64,000 nucleotides of DNA from positions 1 through 64,000 of the forward strand of contig NZ_JAUSTW010000009.1 of assembly GCF_030813055.1 (NCBI RefSeq), read 5' to 3'. Of this stretch, positions 34,609 through 43,717 are shown in pieces. The position numbers were made by a program, and so were the translations under genes. This stretch comes from Neobacillus ginsengisoli. GTDB lineage: Bacteria > Bacillota > Bacilli > Bacillales_B > DSM-18226. Below the pieces are notes generated by a model. It saw only the letters and a program-made list of their open reading frames with translations, ran no database searches and had not been told where the DNA came from. Position 1 is the first letter of the stretch. The number at the start of each line of letters is the position of its first letter.

Positions 34609-36924
34609 CTATTTCAGGACACGGATAACGTGTTTTTCAGCATTTTCAAACGTTAATGGATTTAGTACATCTATAGCTACTTCTTGTTCGTCCACAAAGA
34701 CTCGCTGGCTTTGTTCTAACGGTAGGTCTACAAATAATTTCCATCCTTTTTCTTTTAATGAAATTTCATATAGGTCCTCTTTTTCGTTCCGAGAAATGGA
34801 TAGGCTACATTCATTTGTCTGCATTCCTGTACCTATTTGAACGTTTTCAGCTTCTATCTTATTCCAATGTTGAGGAAGCCTTGGCCTAATGGTTACCTCT
34901 TTCCAATAAGCTTTAGGTTGTATTCCAAAGATATAACTCATCAAGGGCCAAACTAATCCATACGAAGTCCAGGCTTGAACAAAACAGCCATAGTCTGGGG
35001 ACATTTCCGATATGGAACCAGGAAGTCGTTTATTGAAGGTACTTGCAATTAAGTTTATATATCTAAGTGCTTCATCCATTCGATCATATCTGCTTTCCGC
35101 TACTGCTTGCACTCCAGTTGAAATGGTCATCATGTGAGTTTGATTCATCCCGGATAGGTATGTTCCCCATTCTCCAGTAAATTCATCAGTTCCCATTCTT
35201 TCTAAAGCGGGTATTGCTTTTTCCCTAGGAGCCAGACCGATTTCCATTGGCGTATTAATGACCCAATTTTTAAACAACCATGGTTGCTGTACGTTTGGAT
35301 CTAGATTAGACATTTTTTCTTTCATATTTTCCAGCTCTATTGCTGCTTTTTCAGCCTGGCCGTCTCTTGCCCGTTTTATATAAACATCGATTCTTCCAAG
35401 TACCATTTCAGGCGTAGCCATAGCATCGGCATAAAGTTGTTCCTCTTCCATCCATAATTGGGTGTTTATGATTTCACCCAACTGTTCAGAAAGCTTCTTA
35501 TAGTAGTGTGATAGATCTTCTTCTTTAAATAATTCAGCCATTAATGAGCCCACTCTTAGAGCCTCATATGTATAAACGGCTGAATCAATTAATTCAACAT
35601 TTAACCCTTCTATTTCAATAATGCCATATCCTTCAGGAAGTAAATCACCGTCAGGGTCCATATCATTTAACAGCCAATCTATTCCCTTTTTCACACCCGG
35701 AAAAACGGATTGCAAGAATTCCAGATCGCCCGTCCACAAAAATGTATCCCAGACGCATTTGATAAAGTGCGGGGTTTCCTGGGTATTTCCTTTATTTGAA
35801 ACAGCTCCAAAGGTTTGTACTTCGTGTATAATACGACCATTGCCATTCTCTAATTCAGATACCTGGTGAATCAGCGTTAAGGTTTGTTTCGCAAGTTCTA
35901 AATTCCCAAGAGGCAGGTTTCCGAGAAGAGCATAAGCATTATCGCAGCCAAACCACCATGGGTACTCTGGATGTCCAGCTACGAGTCCGCGTCCGATATC
36001 TGGAACCTCCATGGAAAGCCAATCCAGATTAAACTTATTCCAATTAAAAACCTTTTCTAAGTGTTTATCAGGAATTCTAACATTAGACTTTTGCAATAAT
36101 TCGTTATAACGTTGCTTCTTTGCTTTAAAGAGCTGTTTGTTTTGTGTTTTTAACGTGGAAAAGGTTTGCAGCGCAGATTCGGAAGATTTATTTGACCCTG
36201 CAACGAAGAATGTAACTTCTGTGGTTTCTCCTTGCCTAATTTCAATATTTTCATAGGTAAGCAACCCTGAAATACCTTGTCCTTCCGTTTTTTCTGGCCC
36301 AAATAATGAACGGTCTACCTTTCCGTACTGATAAGGACGGTCCGCACCAAATACGACAAACCAGGGATTTATTGAATCATTTCCGATAAAAACCCCTTTA
36401 AATTCATCCAGTTTGCCATCATCTTTTCCATCTTCAATCCCAATTTGTTCTGAATACCAGACAGGACTTAAATCGGTTCTACCTAAAAAGGATAAATCAA
36501 ACATCCGATCTTTATCGCTTTCATTGGTTAGAAGGTAAGTGATGACCACCCCTTCCAGTCCGTCTGGACAAAATTGCTGGCGTGTAATTTTGATCTCTTG
36601 TTCTGGAAAAAGATATTCATGTTCATTATAAAAAGGGTAATTGTGGAATGCATTAGCTTCTTCCAGCCAAAAACCCTGCGCATCACCCGTTTGTTCTCTA
36701 ATATGCAGCCAATATCCGTCCAGAAGCTTGATAGGGTGAGCCCATACCCCTCCCATCTCATCCTTTACATGGTGGCCAAAATCGGGAAACATTCCATTTT
36801 GTGCACCGACCACATAACACCGGTCTCCCGCTGAAATATATAAATCATTTAAATTTGAACTCTTACTTTCTTTAAAATCATCAACTTTCGGAAAATTCGA
36901 TTTATTAACTTCCTGTACATTCAT
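34609..36924 (-). CDS. Six-hairpin glycoside hydrolase (amylo-alpha-1,6-glucosidase/MGH1-like)
   Basis: 771-residue cytoplasmic enzyme without signal peptide. Residues 1-280 form a beta-sandwich; residues about 300-680 form an (alpha/alpha)6 barrel with landmarks EYPWWFGCDNAYALLGNLPLGN, VWDTFLWTGDLEFLQ and DPDGDLLPEGYG. The C-terminus (about 690-771) is a small beta-domain ending FENAEKHVIRVLK. It is distantly related to the second glucosidase of the same operon (40273-42390). Such enzymes cleave alpha-glucosidic or other terminal bonds of imported oligosaccharides; the exact GH family (15, 37, 63 or new) was not resolved. ATG 36924 is 22 bp after the permease. Confidence 0.8.
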   Translation of the reverse strand: MNVQEVNKSNFPKVDDFKESKSSNLNDLYISAGDRCYVVGAQNGMFPDFGHHVKDEMGGVWAHPIKLLDGYWLHIREQTGDAQGFWLEEANAFHNYPFYNEHEYLFPEQEIKITRQQFCPDGLEGVVITYLLTNESDKDRMFDLSFLGRTDLSPVWYSEQIGIEDGKDDGKLDEFKGVFIGNDSINPWFVVFGADRPYQYGKVDRSLFGPEKTEGQGISGLLTYENIEIRQGETTEVTFFVAGSNKSSESALQTFSTLKTQNKQLFKAKKQRYNELLQKSNVRIPDKHLEKVFNWNKFNLDWLSMEVPDIGRGLVAGHPEYPWWFGCDNAYALLGNLPLGNLELAKQTLTLIHQVSELENGNGRIIHEVQTFGAVSNKGNTQETPHFIKCVWDTFLWTGDLEFLQSVFPGVKKGIDWLLNDMDPDGDLLPEGYGIIEIEGLNVELIDSAVYTYEALRVGSLMAELFKEEDLSHYYKKLSEQLGEIINTQLWMEEEQLYADAMATPEMVLGRIDVYIKRARDGQAEKAAIELENMKEKMSNLDPNVQQPWLFKNWVINTPMEIGLAPREKAIPALERMGTDEFTGEWGTYLSGMNQTHMMTISTGVQAVAESRYDRMDEALRYINLIASTFNKRLPGSISEMSPDYGCFVQAWTSYGLVWPLMSYIFGIQPKAYWKEVTIRPRLPQHWNKIEAENVQIGTGMQTNECSLSISRNEKEDLYEISLKEKGWKLFVDLPLEQSQRVFVDEQEVAIDVLNPLTFENAEKHVIRVLK

Positions 36925-36946
36925 AGTTATTCTCCTTCCTAGATAT

Positions 36947-37831
36947 CTATCCTTTTATCCCGCCTGATAAAGAAATACCTTCAATGAAGTATTTTTGACC
37001 TACAAAGTAAAGGATCAGCGATGGCAGCATAGTGACAACAGATGCAGCCATTAAGTAATTCCACTGAACATTATTCTCACTCTTAAAAAAATTAATTCCT
37101 AAGGATAATGTATACAGATCCGGTTTACTCAAATAAATCAAAGGTCCCATGAAATCATTCCAGGCACCATTAAATTGAAAAATAGCTACCGTTGTTAATG
37201 CAGGCATCGTCAAAGGTACAATAATCCTCCATAAAATTCCTAATGTACCTAAGCCGTCTATTTTTGCCGCATCCTCTAATTCAGTAGGAATTGACATATA
37301 AAATTGCCGAAGCAGAAAGATAAAAAATGCATTTCCAAAAAATGAAGGAACGATTAAAGGAAGGAATGTATTGACCCACCCCAAAGTTTTAAATAAATAA
37401 AATACTGGAATCATGGTAACGGCAGAAGGTAGCATCATCGTAGCAAGCATAACGAGAAATAATACATTCTTCCCCTTTGCCTGAAAACGGGCAAACCCAT
37501 AAGCAACTACCGTACAAGAAAATAGCGTACCAATAATTGTTGTTCCTGTTATTAGAACCGTGTTTCCAAGCCATTTTCCAAAAGGCAAGGATTGAAACGT
37601 TTTTACATAATTATCCCAGCGGATGGGATTAGGTATCCATTTTGGAGGGACCGAAAAAACCTGATAGGATTCTTTTAAAGAGGTTGATAGCATCCAGAAA
37701 AAAGGAATAAGCATGACCACTGCCCCTGTTATTAGCAACAGATACAAAATAATTCGTCCAATTATTTTAGATAATCTAACGCTTTTGGTTCTATTACTTT
37801 TGCCTGATTCTGATATAGTTGAGGTAGACAT
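36947..37831 (-). CDS. Carbohydrate ABC transporter permease (MalG-type)
   Basis: Inner-membrane subunit of about 294 residues with six membrane segments (IILYLLLITGAVVMLIPFFW, TVLITGTTIIGTLFSCTVVAY and others). The EAA loop that docks the ATPase reads PTELEDAAKIDGLGTLGILWRIIVPLTMPA. The start at 37831 (MSTSTIS) has AAAGGAAG eight bases upstream. It is separated from the MalF-type permease by 5 bp. No ATPase gene is in the operon, so a shared MsmX-type ATPase is presumed, as is normal in Bacillus. Confidence 0.92.
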   Translation of the reverse strand: MSTSTISESGKSNRTKSVRLSKIIGRIILYLLLITGAVVMLIPFFWMLSTSLKESYQVFSVPPKWIPNPIRWDNYVKTFQSLPFGKWLGNTVLITGTTIIGTLFSCTVVAYGFARFQAKGKNVLFLVMLATMMLPSAVTMIPVFYLFKTLGWVNTFLPLIVPSFFGNAFFIFLLRQFYMSIPTELEDAAKIDGLGTLGILWRIIVPLTMPALTTVAIFQFNGAWNDFMGPLIYLSKPDLYTLSLGINFFKSENNVQWNYLMAASVVTMLPSLILYFVGQKYFIEGISLSGGIKG

Positions 37832-37836
37832 ATGAC

Positions 37837-38796
37837 TTACTTCCTTTCTCCTTCGTAATGCACCCAAAACGATGATGATTTAAATACAAGCAGGGTAAAA
37901 ATGAAAATGATAATAAATAATATCCAGGCTAGTGCTGAAGCATATCCCATATCAAATTCTTCAAATGCTTTTCTGAATAAATAATAATTAAAAAACAAAG
38001 TGGAATTCATCGGGCCACCTTTGGTCATTACATACGCTTGACCAAATGTTTGAAGAGCTCCGATAATACCAGTAATTAAATTGAAGAAAATGGTTGGGGT
38101 CAGCATGGGAATCGTAATATGCCTGAATTTTTGAAATTTACTTGCACCGTCCAAGTCAGCAGCTTCATAGAGATAATCCGGAATACCATTTAAGCCTGCA
38201 AGCCAGACAATGATTCCTCCTCCTGCTCCCCATAAGCCCATAATAATGATAGACACCATTGCCCATTTTGGATCAAAGATCCATCCAGGCCCATTGATTC
38301 CTAAATAACCAAGAAAGGTATTTAAAAGGCCAATTTGAGGATTGAAAATATACATCCATAAAACCATAACAGAAACTCCGCTTACAACAGCAGGAAGATA
38401 ATAAATGGTCCTAAAAATACGCATACCTCTAACCGCTTGATTTAGAAGCATAGCAACCCCTAAGGAGACAATTAAACCAAGGGGCACGGAAAACAAAGAG
38501 TAAATCATCGTTACCTTAAGTGACTGCCAGAATAGGTCATCGCCTGTAAAAGCCTTTATATAATTCTCGAGTCCTATCCATTTGGCATTGGTCAATAAAT
38601 CCCAGTTTGTAAAGCTAATATAAAGAGAGGAAACCATCGGCCCTAAAATGAAGAAAAGGAAACCCAAGAGCCAGGGTGAAATTAATAAATAAAAAGTAAT
38701 GCCTTCTTTTCTGCTAGCATTCAACCACTTATTCTTCTTTTTCACGAAAGGGATAGGACTATTGACTACAGTGGATAATTTTGAATCTCTTTGCAT
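37837..38796 (-). CDS. Carbohydrate ABC transporter permease (MalF-type)
   Basis: 319-residue membrane subunit with six segments (ITFYLLISPWLLGFLFFILGP, VTMIYSLFSVPLGLIVSLG, TIYYLPAVVSGVSVMVLWMYIF). The EAA loop reads PDYLYEAADLDGASKFQKFRHITIPMLTP. The N-terminal polar tail (about 35 residues) is usual for MalF-like subunits of Gram-positives. It partners the next permease and the binding protein encoded upstream, from which it is separated by an 18-bp hairpin. Confidence 0.92.
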   Translation of the reverse strand: MQRDSKLSTVVNSPIPFVKKKNKWLNASRKEGITFYLLISPWLLGFLFFILGPMVSSLYISFTNWDLLTNAKWIGLENYIKAFTGDDLFWQSLKVTMIYSLFSVPLGLIVSLGVAMLLNQAVRGMRIFRTIYYLPAVVSGVSVMVLWMYIFNPQIGLLNTFLGYLGINGPGWIFDPKWAMVSIIIMGLWGAGGGIIVWLAGLNGIPDYLYEAADLDGASKFQKFRHITIPMLTPTIFFNLITGIIGALQTFGQAYVMTKGGPMNSTLFFNYYLFRKAFEEFDMGYASALAWILFIIIFIFTLLVFKSSSFWVHYEGERK

Positions 38797-38813
38797 TTTT
38801 TCACCTCAACTCT

Positions 38814-38851
38814 ACTTAGTAAGGTGAGTCACTTGACTCACCTTACTAAGT
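38814..38851 (-). repeat. Perfect 18-bp hairpin between binding protein and permease genes
   Basis: ACTTAGTAAGGTGAGTCA (38814-38831) and its exact complement (38834-38851) with a minimal loop. There is no T-run after it, so it is more likely an mRNA stabiliser or partial attenuator that raises the binding protein level over the permeases, as known for malE-malF. Confidence 0.75.
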
Positions 38852-38866
38852 AATTTATAAGTCTGT

Positions 38867-40165
38867 TTATTTTTGTTCTTTGCTTAACAGCTCATCCGAA
38901 TTCTTAGCTGCTTTATCTAATTCCTCATCAATATTGATTTGTTTGCCAAGCATGAATTGTTCCATTAGGCTAGCTACTTCTTTGCTTCCTGTTGTTGTAT
39001 AATATGGGCTGATTCTTTCAGGGAATATTTGTATTTTTGAAATTCCATCTATAAACGGTTTTAAGATAGGGTCTGTCGTTTGTCCTTTTTCTTCTGCCAC
39101 AGATTTTACAGCGGTAAAGGCATGATCAGCGAAGACTTTTTCTCCCTCCGGTCCTGTTAAATACTTTAAATAATCCCATGCTGCATCTTTATTTTTAGAT
39201 TTAGAATATAGGCCGTATCCGGCGTAAAAAATCGTGTTTACATCCTTTTGGGGACCTTGAGGCAGTTCTACAGTACCGAATTTAAGATCTGGATTGGCTT
39301 TATAATCTGTTACTGGCCAGCGACCCATTACATTCATTGCTACCTTTTGCGCGCCAAATAAATCTACACCCTTGAATGCTTCTGAATCAGCATTCGAAGG
39401 AGTGATTTTATCTTTAAAATACATATCATGATAAAACTTCAATGCTTCCTTAGAACCCGCGCTATTTAAATAGCCTTCGAATTTCTTCCCATCGTCACTA
39501 ATGAAGCTTCCGCCATAACTATATAAAATCGGCAACAGGAAACGCTGCTCAGCTCCGCCAAGCTTTGCCCCCCATTGAACAATTTTTCCATTTTCCGTTT
39601 TAGTTAATTTTTTTGATATCGCATAAAAATCGTCCCATGTCCATCCTTTTTTCGGATATGGTACGCCAGCTTTATCAAATAAACTCTTATTATAGAAAAC
39701 AGCTAGAGTACTATAGTCTTTTGGCATTGTATACAGCTTTCCATCGATTGTGCCTACATCCAAAACGTTTTGATAATAATCTTCTTTTTTAATTCCATTT
39801 TTGCCATCTGCATATGTGTTTAAATCTTCCAATGCTCCTTTTTCCATAAAGGTTCTTATGTCACCATCCCCTATTTGGAAAATATCAGGAGCATCCCCTC
39901 CAGCAATCTGTGTAAGGAGCTTTGTACCATATTGATCCGGAACCGACTCAATTTGAATCTTTACGTTTGGATGTTTAGCCATGTAGGCATCAGCAATTTT
40001 TTGCTGCATGGCCTGACCGTCTCCACCTTCCCATGTACCGATACGCAGTGTAACTGTTTCTCCACCTTTTCCTTTTACATTTGTGCTAGTGTCTTTACTG
40101 CAGCCAGTCATTAGAAGCCCCACTGATAACGAAAAAGTTAAAAGCATTTTTCCAGCTTTTTTCAT
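38867..40165 (-). CDS. Extracellular solute-binding protein of a sugar ABC importer
   Basis: 432-residue lipoprotein of the SBP_bac_1 family. The signal peptide has a lysine start, a hydrophobic core (MLLTFSLSVGLLM) and the lipobox LMTG-C24, so it is anchored outside the membrane. The mature part shows LRIGTWEGGDGQAMQQKI, KHPNVKIQIES, GGDAPDIFQIGDGD and FYNKSLFDKAGVPYPK, all typical sugar-binding marks. It delivers the oligosaccharide to the two permeases that follow. It lies 107 bp after the debranching-type glucosidase in the same operon. Confidence 0.93.
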   Translation of the reverse strand: MKKAGKMLLTFSLSVGLLMTGCSKDTSTNVKGKGGETVTLRIGTWEGGDGQAMQQKIADAYMAKHPNVKIQIESVPDQYGTKLLTQIAGGDAPDIFQIGDGDIRTFMEKGALEDLNTYADGKNGIKKEDYYQNVLDVGTIDGKLYTMPKDYSTLAVFYNKSLFDKAGVPYPKKGWTWDDFYAISKKLTKTENGKIVQWGAKLGGAEQRFLLPILYSYGGSFISDDGKKFEGYLNSAGSKEALKFYHDMYFKDKITPSNADSEAFKGVDLFGAQKVAMNVMGRWPVTDYKANPDLKFGTVELPQGPQKDVNTIFYAGYGLYSKSKNKDAAWDYLKYLTGPEGEKVFADHAFTAVKSVAEEKGQTTDPILKPFIDGISKIQIFPERISPYYTTTGSKEVASLMEQFMLGKQINIDEELDKAAKNSDELLSKEQK

Positions 40166-40272
40166 TCTCTTTCCCCCTAATTAATAAGTTTATTGAAAGT
40201 AGTTAACTACAAACAATCATTAAAAATTTTTGAACTTATCAAATTGATCGATAGATTATGCTGAATATGGTT

Positions 40273-42390
40273 TTAATGAACTAGGCATCCATTTTGAATA
40301 GTAATGGAGTACCCTGTTGTATTTGTATTTATTTTTACATCAAAAGAACCATCAAACTTTCTTTCTACATCAAATGAAAGTTCTCCATTACCAATTGAAA
40401 GGTGGCTAACGCGTAATGTATTCATTTTTGTTAATAGATTAGGCTTTAAAGCTATTTCTTTCTTCAAACTATTTGGAAAAACCCCTAAGATAGATTGAAT
40501 AAAGATTAATGGTGTTCCAGCCGCCCAGGCCTGTGGAGAACAAGCGACAGGGTATTTAATAGCTTTACCCCCCGAATTGCTGTATCCACAAAACAGTTCA
40601 GGAAGCCGGTCATATTCAAAGTGATCAGCAGCATCAATCAGCCCTTCCATCACCAAATTTGCTTCTTCTTGATATCCGAGTTTACTCATCCCTAAGATCG
40701 TCATGCTATTATCATGAGGCCACACACTGCCATCATGATAGCTCATAGGATTATAACCATTTTCCCCTTCCGCCATTGTTCGAATTCCATACCCAGAGAA
40801 CATCTTCGGAGAAATAAGCGTTTTCACAACCTCATCCGCCTTGTCTTTTTCTAATATTTCAGACAAGAGAACATGGCCAGGGTTTGAGGTTAGAGTGCCT
40901 ACCTGATCTTTATTCTCATCAAGTGCTATAGCAAGAAAGGATACGTCTTCCATCCAAAAATCTTTAACAAATTTTTGTTTTAATTGACTTGCTTGATTCC
41001 TTAGCTTCTCGGCATCTTCTTTCTTCCCCATGCTTTCATAAATCTCAGCAATGCCTATTTTAGATTGGTAAACATATCCCTGTACTTCAACTAAAGCTAT
41101 AGGGGATTTTGCAAGATCACCGCTGCGGTGAACAATTGAATCTCCGGAATCCTTCCAGCCCTGGTTACCCAGGCCTTTGCTTGCTTCCTGATGATATTCA
41201 ACAAAAAGGTCGTTGTCCCGATCCCCAAACTTGTCGATCCAATTCAAACCTGCTTCAACATTTTCTTTCAATTCTTTAAAAAACTCCAAGTCTCCCGTCC
41301 ACCTGACATATTCAGTAAGAAGAATTAGAAATAAAGGTGTAGCATCTATTGTTCCGTAATAAGGGGTGAAAGGAATTTGGCCGGTATTAGCTAATTCGCC
41401 AAACCGGATTTCGTGCATGATTTTTCCCGGTTCTTCATCCCTCCAGCTATCCTTATTTTTGCCTTGATAGTGTGCCAGAGTTTGTAATGTACCTTTTGCA
41501 ATTTCAGGATTAAAGGCAAGCATTTGTAAGGCTGCAATAATACTATCTCTGCCGAAAGGAACTCCGAACCAGGGTAATCCAGCTACTGGAAACTTCCCAT
41601 GCCCCAAATCTGTCAGCAAAACCCGTAAATCACCTATTCCACGGTCAACGAGCCGCTGCAGTGGCTGTAAATCTGTTGAGATTTTGGTAATTCCCTCTTC
41701 CCATTCTTTATAGGACGCTCTTAATTGACTAAGTGCAGTACCGGGATTATTGGCAGATGGTTTGTTCTCTGACCCGATTTGCGGTCGTATCATGAGAGTC
41801 ACGGTTTGTTCTTCATTATGTTTCAATGAAAAATCGAAACCTACATCGCCTGATTTCCTGATATACTTAGGTTCTTTATCCCAAGTAATCTTTGTCGCTC
41901 TATACAGCTTGTCTTCACCCAGGTAATGAAAAGTCAGAGAATCTGATGTTACTTCCTGCCCCGTTCTTTTTCCGATCCTCCCTGATTGGAAACCTCTGAC
42001 GATAAACATGTCTGCAAAATCAGCATCCACATGGATACTAATGTCGAAATTAAGTGGTTTTGGTGAATAGTTTTTAACTTTTATCGTTTCATAGAGAATG
42101 TGTTCAGATATAAATCGTGTTCTTTCAAGTTCAACAGATTCTCTCCATAAAATAAGTTCTCCATTCTTCTCTATGTGCGGATTCGTTAAAAGAATTTTAG
42201 CTATGTAGTTCTGCGAAGCTTCAGAAGATAGCAGAATGGGAGATTCATCATTTATTTTCAAATCCAGTTTGCTTAAAAATCTGGTATCCCTGCTGTATAG
42301 TCCAAGTCCATACGAATGGGTTTCAGGAATATTCCCGCTACTGTCTGTCAGGAAAAATAAATCATCCTCTTTGATTACACGATAGTCCAT
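40273..42390 (-). CDS. Amylo-alpha-1,6-glucosidase/glycogen-debranching-type enzyme
   Basis: 705-residue cytoplasmic protein. The N-terminal glycogen-debranching domain (about 1-200) has DSSGNIPETHSYGLGLYSRDTRFLS. The GDE_C catalytic (alpha/alpha)6 barrel (about 240-600) has PWFGVPFGRDSIIAALQMLAF, FVEYHQEASKGLGNQGWKDSGDS and SYHDGSVWPHDNSMT, with the acid residues in RDS and DGSVWPHD. It probably trims alpha-1,6 or related glucosidic bonds of the imported sugar. It is the first gene of the operon; three LacI-type operators lie in the 150 bp upstream. AGGAGG precedes ATG 42390. Confidence 0.88.
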   Translation of the reverse strand: MDYRVIKEDDLFFLTDSSGNIPETHSYGLGLYSRDTRFLSKLDLKINDESPILLSSEASQNYIAKILLTNPHIEKNGELILWRESVELERTRFISEHILYETIKVKNYSPKPLNFDISIHVDADFADMFIVRGFQSGRIGKRTGQEVTSDSLTFHYLGEDKLYRATKITWDKEPKYIRKSGDVGFDFSLKHNEEQTVTLMIRPQIGSENKPSANNPGTALSQLRASYKEWEEGITKISTDLQPLQRLVDRGIGDLRVLLTDLGHGKFPVAGLPWFGVPFGRDSIIAALQMLAFNPEIAKGTLQTLAHYQGKNKDSWRDEEPGKIMHEIRFGELANTGQIPFTPYYGTIDATPLFLILLTEYVRWTGDLEFFKELKENVEAGLNWIDKFGDRDNDLFVEYHQEASKGLGNQGWKDSGDSIVHRSGDLAKSPIALVEVQGYVYQSKIGIAEIYESMGKKEDAEKLRNQASQLKQKFVKDFWMEDVSFLAIALDENKDQVGTLTSNPGHVLLSEILEKDKADEVVKTLISPKMFSGYGIRTMAEGENGYNPMSYHDGSVWPHDNSMTILGMSKLGYQEEANLVMEGLIDAADHFEYDRLPELFCGYSNSGGKAIKYPVACSPQAWAAGTPLIFIQSILGVFPNSLKKEIALKPNLLTKMNTLRVSHLSIGNGELSFDVERKFDGSFDVKINTNTTGYSITIQNGCLVH

Positions 42391-42415
42391 AATTGTCCTC
42401 CTAAACGCTCCATTT

Positions 42416-42429
42416 CCGAAACGTTTACG
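42416..42429. promoter_or_regulatory. LacI-type operator O1
   Basis: CCGAAACGTTTACG, a near palindrome centred on CG, 26 bp upstream of the glucosidase start. The same core as three other sites around this operon. Confidence 0.7.
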
Positions 42430-42477
42430 ATAAAATCCATTCTTGGGTAGGGGATTTTACATAAAACATAAGCAAGC

Positions 42478-42491
42478 TAAAACGTTTCGGA
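42478..42491. promoter_or_regulatory. LacI-type operator O2
   Basis: AAAAACGTTTCGGA, same AAACGTTTCGG core, about 62 bp upstream of O1 and probably within the promoter. Confidence 0.7.
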
Positions 42492-42525
42492 TTTATACCA
42501 AAGTAATTTTATACACTTGCTAAGT

Positions 42526-42539
42526 TAAAACGTTTCGGT
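42526..42539. promoter_or_regulatory. LacI-type operator O3
   Basis: TAAAACGTTTCGGT, about 48 bp from O2. The spacing of O1, O2 and O3 would allow cooperative or looped binding. Confidence 0.7.
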
Positions 42540-42555
42540 TTTTGATAAAAAAAAA

Positions 42556-43581
42556 TTATGATTTTATTTTTGTGTTTAATTTTGTGGACTCTCTAATGAT
42601 GAGCTTTGTGTTTAGTAGTCTTTGGTGAGGGTCTGTGTTGTTCTCTAACATACTTATTAATAGTTCTGCAGCTTGATAGCCCATTTGATATTTATCCTGT
42701 GAAATAGTGGTAAGGGATGGAGTTACATAAGATGCCAGTATAATGTCATCATATCCAACGATGGATAAATCTTCTGGTACTTTTATATTCAATTTATTAG
42801 CTGCTCGTATCACTCCAAGGGCCATTAGATCGCTTGCGCAGAATACTGCGGTAATTTCCGGGTAATGTTTAAGTAGCACAGCAGCTTTTTGTTCAGCCAC
42901 TTCATCTGAGAATGATCCGTCTAAAATCCATTCCTTTTGGATCGGGATATTAGCTTCCTCAAGGGCTTCATTATAGCCCTCTAATCTTTTTTTACTTACA
43001 TGAGCAAACTCATGCCCATTAATGAAGGCAATATACGTATGTCCCAGTCCAATCAAATGCCGAACTGCTTCTTTTGCTCCTAATACATTATCTGTCGTAA
43101 CAAAGCCAACTGTGTCCGATTTAATAGGTATGTCTATTAGAACGCAGGGTATATCACTTGTAGCAATTTCTTTTAAATAGGGATCATTGGTTTTTATACC
43201 TGATATGATGACGCCATCTACTCTTCTCTCTTTGCAAAGCTGAGTATACGTCTTTACTTTTTGCTTGGCAGAGTTTGTGCTGAATAGCACTAAATCATAA
43301 TCCAGCTGTCCAGCACATTTGTTAATTCCGCTAAGTACTTCAAATGTAAAGTTATCTTTTACCCCCTCACGAAATAGTTCCGAAACCAGGAGTCCAATGG
43401 TTCTCGTTTTTTTCATAACTAAGCTCCTGGCAATTGAATTAGGACTATAATTTAATTCTTTTGCTGCTTGTTTAATTTTCTGTTTGGTTTTTTCGCTGAC
43501 ATCATAGTGATCATTCAATGCCCTAGAGACTGTCGTAACAGAAAGACCGACACTCTTTGCAATATCTTTTATCGTGGACAT
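42556..43581 (-). CDS. LacI-family transcriptional repressor of the sugar operon
   Basis: 341-residue regulator. Residues 1-55 are the LacI helix-turn-helix (TIKDIAKSVGLSVTTVSRALN) and hinge (NYSPNSIARSL), with the hinge Leu that inserts in the minor groove. The remainder is a periplasmic-binding-like sugar sensor (TIGLLVSELF, VDGVIISGI, AVFCASDLMALG, LSIVGYDDI). The start at 43581 has GGAGG nine bases upstream. A perfect palindromic operator overlaps its own ribosome binding site and a cre box lies at its promoter, so it is autoregulated and under CcpA. It should release the operon when the inducing sugar is bound. Confidence 0.93.
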   Translation of the reverse strand: MSTIKDIAKSVGLSVTTVSRALNDHYDVSEKTKQKIKQAAKELNYSPNSIARSLVMKKTRTIGLLVSELFREGVKDNFTFEVLSGINKCAGQLDYDLVLFSTNSAKQKVKTYTQLCKERRVDGVIISGIKTNDPYLKEIATSDIPCVLIDIPIKSDTVGFVTTDNVLGAKEAVRHLIGLGHTYIAFINGHEFAHVSKKRLEGYNEALEEANIPIQKEWILDGSFSDEVAEQKAAVLLKHYPEITAVFCASDLMALGVIRAANKLNIKVPEDLSIVGYDDIILASYVTPSLTTISQDKYQMGYQAAELLISMLENNTDPHQRLLNTKLIIRESTKLNTKIKS

Positions 43582-43592
43582 TTGGTGTTCCT

Positions 43593-43606
43593 CCAAAACG
43601 TTTTGG
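43593..43606. promoter_or_regulatory. LacI-type operator O4 (autoregulation)
   Basis: CCAAAACGTTTTGG, a perfect 14-bp palindrome just upstream of the lacI-type gene, overlapping its Shine-Dalgarno region. Confidence 0.78.
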
Positions 43607-43619
43607 ATTTTCTATCAAA

Positions 43620-43649
43620 ATCATAATCTATTATTGAAAGCGCTGTCAA
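43620..43649 (-). promoter_or_regulatory. Promoter of the LacI-type gene with a perfect cre box
   Basis: Minus strand: TTGACA (43644-43649), 18 bases, TATGAT (43620-43625). TGAAAGCGCTGTCA (43635-43648) fits the CcpA cre consensus at every defined position and overlaps the -35 and spacer, so glucose should repress the regulator gene. Confidence 0.75.
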
Positions 43650-43717
43650 TAATAAGTTTTAATTTTCCAAAAATTTTTAAACTAATTTATTATAGCTACA
43701 TTAATTATTGTTTCTAT

